From NCBI RefSeq assembly GCF_007828835.1, contig NZ_VIVL01000005.1, positions 310,001 through 374,000 on the forward strand: a stretch of DNA of 64,000 nt, in the 5' to 3' direction. The notes beneath the pieces were generated by a model that was given only the letters and a program-made list of their open reading frames with translations, searched no databases and was not told where the DNA came from. This document shows, in pieces, positions 60,989 to 64,000 of this stretch. The translations under genes were made by a program, and so were the position numbers. How positions within the stretch are numbered: the first letter of the stretch is position 1; the number at the start of each line of letters is the position of its first letter. This DNA is from Variovorax beijingensis (lineage in GTDB: Bacteria > Pseudomonadota > Gammaproteobacteria > Burkholderiales > Burkholderiaceae_C).

Positions 60989-62532
60989 GGCGTCCCTTCC
61001 GCGGGCGTGCCCTGGAAGACGGACTGCAGTGCGGCAACGAGTTCGGCGGCGGTGGCGTCGTCGGCCAGCGCGGGGAACTCTTTCGCCAACTTGGTCGACA
61101 CCTTGCCTCCGTTGTCCCGCACCGATCGGATGATGCGGTCGATGTCGGTGTCCGGTCCTTCGATCACCTGCTTCACGCGCTCCCGCGCCAGCCGAAGGCT
61201 GCGCAGGTAGCCGGCTTCCTTACGCATCTCCTGCTCGATGGTCACGCGCACAATGTCAGCGATGTACTCGACGTGGTCCGTGAGGTCGGGGTAACGCCAC
61301 GCTTTCAACGCGTCCGCGTAGCCGTCGAACTGCAGGTTGTAGCGCACGCCGTCCTCGGCCAACTGCTCCGGTCCGAAGCGCCAGGCGTCGATGTAGCGGC
61401 GCATGAGAGGCTGCGAGAACAGCTCGAGCACCTGGTCATAGCCGCGGCGTTTGATCACCGAACTGGTAATGGTCGCCGACACGGGCAGGATGAAAGGCTC
61501 CGGCACGGCGCCGTCCCGCCGCAGCACGTCGTTGACCAGGAAGCGCGAGATGCGGCCGTTGCCGTCGGACATCGGATGGATGTAGACGAAGCCGAACGAC
61601 AGCACGGCGGCGCGGACCAGGGCGGAGCCGCCCGCGGTCCGCTCGGCGCAGTCGCGCAATCCGGACAGCAACTGCGGCGCATCGTCCCAGTGGGGGGCGA
61701 TGTAGTGGACGACCTCTTGGAAGCCGTCCACTTCGCCGACGAACACCGGTGAGCGCCTCACACCGTAACGCGTGGCGCGCGGCCCCAGGATCTCGGCCTG
61801 CAACTCTCCCAACGACGCTTCCGACAAGGGATCCTGGTGCCGGCCGCACCAGCGCTCCATCGCGGCGGCGAAGCGCCGCACCCGGTCGACGTGCTGCTCC
61901 TCGTGCTCGATCGCGAAGCTGGCACGGCTTTCCTTGACGGTGAGCCAAACGGCGCTGCGCTGCAGGATGTCGGCGCCGAACTCCGCCTCGAGGGCAGCCA
62001 GATGCTCCGCACACGTGTAAAGCTCGGCCTGCCGGACTGCGGGCGTGCGCAGCACCATTGGGCAGAAGTCGCGCGAGCCGGGCAGGTTGTCACGCACCCG
62101 CCACCGCTGGTTGTTGGTCGATTGGGAGGAGGTCAGATAGGTCTCTTCATCGAGCGCGGTCACATAGTTCCCGGCCGTGACGCCCGGGAAATCGAGCAAC
62201 CGTCCCGTGAGGTACTCGTAGAAGAAGCCGGCACGACGGGCATACTGTCCCGTGGGTTCCGCAGCGACCCAGGCTTCCAGCTCGCCGGCCGGCGCGGCCT
62301 CGAACAGCCGTGCGAGGAATTCCAGGTGAACGCCCTCATGCTTGAGGGCGAAGGTCAGGTGGCCCGCCAGCGACTCCGCAGGGCGAGCAGCTGGGGGATA
62401 CTGTTGATGGGCGTAACCGCTTTCGCGTACGGTAGCACGCGATTTGCCGATGGCACTGTCCATGCGAAACGCCTGGACGGCAACGACGCCGTACCGTTCG
62501 GCCAGCCATCGATAACCGATCCAGTCAGGCAT
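60985..62532 (-). CDS. Fic-domain protein
   Basis: The product is 515 residues. The Fic motif is complete: HPMSDGNGRISRFLVND (near residue 320), with the catalytic His. An N-terminal SFAIEHEE (near 210) matches the class II inhibitory helix consensus SxxIEG except that the last Gly is His, so autoinhibition is likely but altered. The flap lies in SPVFVGEVDGFQEVVHYIAP. Fic proteins usually attach AMP to target proteins. No antitoxin-like small gene precedes it; the decayed gene downstream once overlapped it by 4 nt, so both probably belonged to one defence or toxin operon. Confidence 0.88.
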   Translation of the reverse strand: MPDWIGYRWLAERYGVVAVQAFRMDSAIGKSRATVRESGYAHQQYPPAARPAESLAGHLTFALKHEGVHLEFLARLFEAAPAGELEAWVAAEPTGQYARRAGFFYEYLTGRLLDFPGVTAGNYVTALDEETYLTSSQSTNNQRWRVRDNLPGSRDFCPMVLRTPAVRQAELYTCAEHLAALEAEFGADILQRSAVWLTVKESRASFAIEHEEQHVDRVRRFAAAMERWCGRHQDPLSEASLGELQAEILGPRATRYGVRRSPVFVGEVDGFQEVVHYIAPHWDDAPQLLSGLRDCAERTAGGSALVRAAVLSFGFVYIHPMSDGNGRISRFLVNDVLRRDGAVPEPFILPVSATITSSVIKRRGYDQVLELFSQPLMRRYIDAWRFGPEQLAEDGVRYNLQFDGYADALKAWRYPDLTDHVEYIADIVRVTIEQEMRKEAGYLRSLRLARERVKQVIEGPDTDIDRIIRSVRDNGGKVSTKLAKEFPALADDATAAELVAALQSVFQGTPAEGTP

Positions 62533-63222
62533 TTAGAAACCTAGGCAGCAGCCCAGAAAACGATTAGATGCTTGCGATCTTGATTACATTTCGGAACCTG
62601 GTCAAGTTTTCGATTAGAAACGGGCGGCCGAGCTTCCGCAACGAGTGGCTCACGGAAGTTCAGGGCCGGGCGCGTGCTGTCCCGATGAGCCGAAGGACAC
62701 GAACCATGCCGACGATCAGTCTTGGGCTGGAGGGGGTGACCATCAGCTGAGAGACAGAGGAAGCCGGTCACCCGGCCCTCAGTTCGGGTCGGTCCTCGTT
62801 GCGGTGGCGGCTACCAGTTCGCTTCAGCGCTGCCACATCTGCCACCTGCTCATCGCTTCAATGAGGTTTTCGGGCTCTGCGAGACGAGGGGTGTCCCCCT
62901 CTCGCCGGCTTTCTGGTGACGCACCGTTTTGTTTCATATCGAATCATCTGCAATCGAATGATTCAACATGAAGAACTGGAAGGTGAGTGAGGGGAACGGC
63001 ATGCTGCCATGGGTCAAAAGAAGCAAGGCCTCGTCCCATCCGCGCTACCTCCAGAACCCCGCGAAAGGCATGCCGCTCCGGCTGAGAGCCGTTGCAGCGT
63101 CCGGGAAGTAATTTTCCAAGGCTGCGTTTCATGCCGGCGGCCAGCCCCACGCCCGAAGAGGGTGCAACCCGGCACGCTCCCGCTTCATGGCGACAGGAAG
63201 CGCGAGAGTAGGCCTTTCGCAT
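62533..63222. other. Gene-free stretch
   Basis: About 690 nt between the divergent Fic and hipB genes contain only short overlapping open frames with no family likeness or ribosome-binding sites. A GAATCATCTGCAATCGAATG patch near 62942 has repeated GAATCAT/GAATGAT words. I see no RNA gene or mobile element here; it is probably eroded DNA of the island. Confidence 0.5.
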
Positions 63223-63346
63223 GCCTAATATACAGGGCATTATTAAGCTGTTTGCCTAATTTGGCGACATTTTATTTATGCGCGTCTTGTACTGTATGTG
63301 GAAAAAAGCCTAACATAATGGGCATTGAACCCATCGAATGCCTAAC
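63223..63346. promoter_or_regulatory. Repeated GCCTAA sites upstream of hipBA
   Basis: GCCTAATATACAGGGCATT (63223-63241) and GCCTAACATAATGGGCATT (63308-63326) agree at 16 of 19 positions. Between them GCCTAATTTGGC (63254-63265) has the same left half, and GCCTAAC at 63340 overlaps the hipB start. The A+T-rich spacing fits a promoter. Repeated operators bound cooperatively by the antitoxin are the known mode of hipBA control. Confidence 0.55.
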
Positions 63347-63682
63347 TTAGTGAGCAAATTTGTAATTCCCCTGCAAGCCACCCAGCGGATTGCGCAGCTG
63401 GGTCAGCGCATCCGGGTGGCGCGGATTCGGCGCGGCTGGTCGGTCGCCGATCTCGCCAGCAAGGCAGGTATCAACCGAAACACCCTCACGGCGCTTGAGC
63501 TGGGTAAGCCAGGTACGGCGGTCGGCGTGTGCTTCACGGTACTGTGGGCACTCGGCCTGGACAAGTCTCTGGACGCTGTTGCGGATCCCGACACCGATCT
63601 CCACGGCAAGGCGCTCGAAGCGTCGCGTCGCCCGACGCGGGCGGGCAAGGCCCGCAAGGCGAGCGACGACTATGACTTCTGA
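63338..63682 (+). CDS. hipB: HipB-type antitoxin (XRE family)
   Basis: The product is 114 residues from the ATG at 63338. The helix-turn-helix spans about 20-75: RIAQLGQRIRVARIRRGWSV, ADLASKAGINRNTLTALELG and GVCFTVLWALGLDKSLDAVA. The basic tail (RRPTRAGKARKASDDYDF) is typical of HipB relatives. It overlaps the hipA start by 11 nt. It should repress the pair through the repeated sites upstream. Confidence 0.85.
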   Translation: MPNLVSKFVIPLQATQRIAQLGQRIRVARIRRGWSVADLASKAGINRNTLTALELGKPGTAVGVCFTVLWALGLDKSLDAVADPDTDLHGKALEASRRPTRAGKARKASDDYDF

Positions 63683-64000
63683 GCGCGAGGCCTATGTCTA
63701 CGTTCAGCTGCCCGGCACGTTGGAAACGGTGCCGGCAGCGCTGCTCAGGGTGCAGACGCTGCCCGATGGCACGCAGGTTGGGCGGTTTCGCTACGGCGAC
63801 CGTTACCTTCAGCGCCAAGAGGCGGTTGCACTCGATCCGTTCCAGCTGCCTCTTGCCAAGAAAGTCTTCGAGTTCACCCAGCTCAAGGGGATTCCCGGTG
63901 CCGTTCGAGACGCCGGCCCCGACGCCTGGGGACGACGCGTGATCGAGCACAAGCTCGAGCGCAGCGCGGCTGACCTCCAGGAAATCGACTATTTGCTCCA
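63672..64000 (+). CDS. hipA: HipA-family toxin kinase, 5' part
   Basis: The ATG at 63672 opens a frame running off the window end (109 codons seen). It reads YVYVQLPGTLETVPAALLRV, GTQVGRFRYGDRYLQRQEAV, ALDPFQLPL and GIPGAVRDAGPDAWGRRVIE, the N-subdomain of HipA Ser/Thr kinases. The kinase core lies beyond the window. HipA toxins phosphorylate aminoacyl-tRNA synthetases and induce dormancy. Confidence 0.85.
   Translation, partial: MTSEREAYVYVQLPGTLETVPAALLRVQTLPDGTQVGRFRYGDRYLQRQEAVALDPFQLPLAKKVFEFTQLKGIPGAVRDAGPDAWGRRVIEHKLERSAADLQEIDYLL

Noticed and set aside
62541..63350. Several 60-110 codon open frames in the Fic-hipB gap
   Set aside because: They overlap each other on both strands, lack ribosome-binding sites and show no recognisable protein features.

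Overview
The window looks like a chromosomal segment of a high-G+C betaproteobacterium, most likely a Comamonadaceae member such as Variovorax. This is inferred from very G+C-rich coding DNA, two Bug-type tripartite-tricarboxylate binding proteins, several CoA-linked catabolic operons each with its own regulator, an ESPR-type autotransporter and an aspartate carbamoyltransferase with an N-terminal helix-turn-helix. No rRNA, tRNA or CRISPR array was seen. Coding density is high and many operon junctions are 4-nt stop/start overlaps.

Positions 1-4190 are accessory DNA: the broken 3' part of an RHS gene, a transposase scar, then a compact visibly less G+C-rich cassette (about 614-3891). The cassette encodes an ATP-grasp ligase, a 101-residue orphan peptide and three consecutive 2-oxoglutarate/Fe(II) oxygenases, and ends next to a truncated bestrophin gene. 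It has the layout of a ribosomal-peptide modification locus and is the best candidate for an undescribed system. Next come a GFA-family protein, an EF-G paralogue and a glycan block (4236-17526): a GH13 glucosidase, a GH3 beta-glucosidase and a four-gene minus-strand operon of GH144-like, GH15, an SbmA/YddA-like ABC protein and a CocE-like protein. The last two have altered catalytic motifs.

From 17583 to 38820 there are a Phd/CcdB hybrid toxin-antitoxin pair, a GntR-controlled enolase-superfamily gene facing an ABC-importer/GMC-oxidoreductase operon, and an extradiol dioxygenase/cytochrome c pair facing a TetR regulator with a clear operator. These are followed by the HTH-fused carbamoyltransferase with matching upstream half-sites, a CoA-transferase, a Bug/SMP-30 pair, a chemoreceptor and a five-PAS GGDEF-EAL protein. 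The last two lie between an intact SMP-30 gene and a deleted copy of its 3' half. A PIN-toxin gene with a frameshift and its antitoxin close the block.

Positions 39005-51184 hold a LysR-controlled catabolic operon: flavin monooxygenase, flavin reductase, two acyl-CoA dehydrogenases, enoyl-CoA hydratase, ADP-forming acyl-CoA synthetase, two SDRs, VOC and NTF2-like proteins, and a Bug binding protein. Its substrate is unknown. An autotransporter and a divergent AraC regulator share a perfect inverted repeat at 54886-54912. A PaoABC-type periplasmic molybdenum aldehyde oxidoreductase follows. The right end (60095-64000) is a decaying defence/toxin island: a multiply broken gene resembling ABC-three-component effector C-termini, an intact Fic protein, about 0.7 kb without genes, and hipB with the start of hipA behind repeated operator-like sites.
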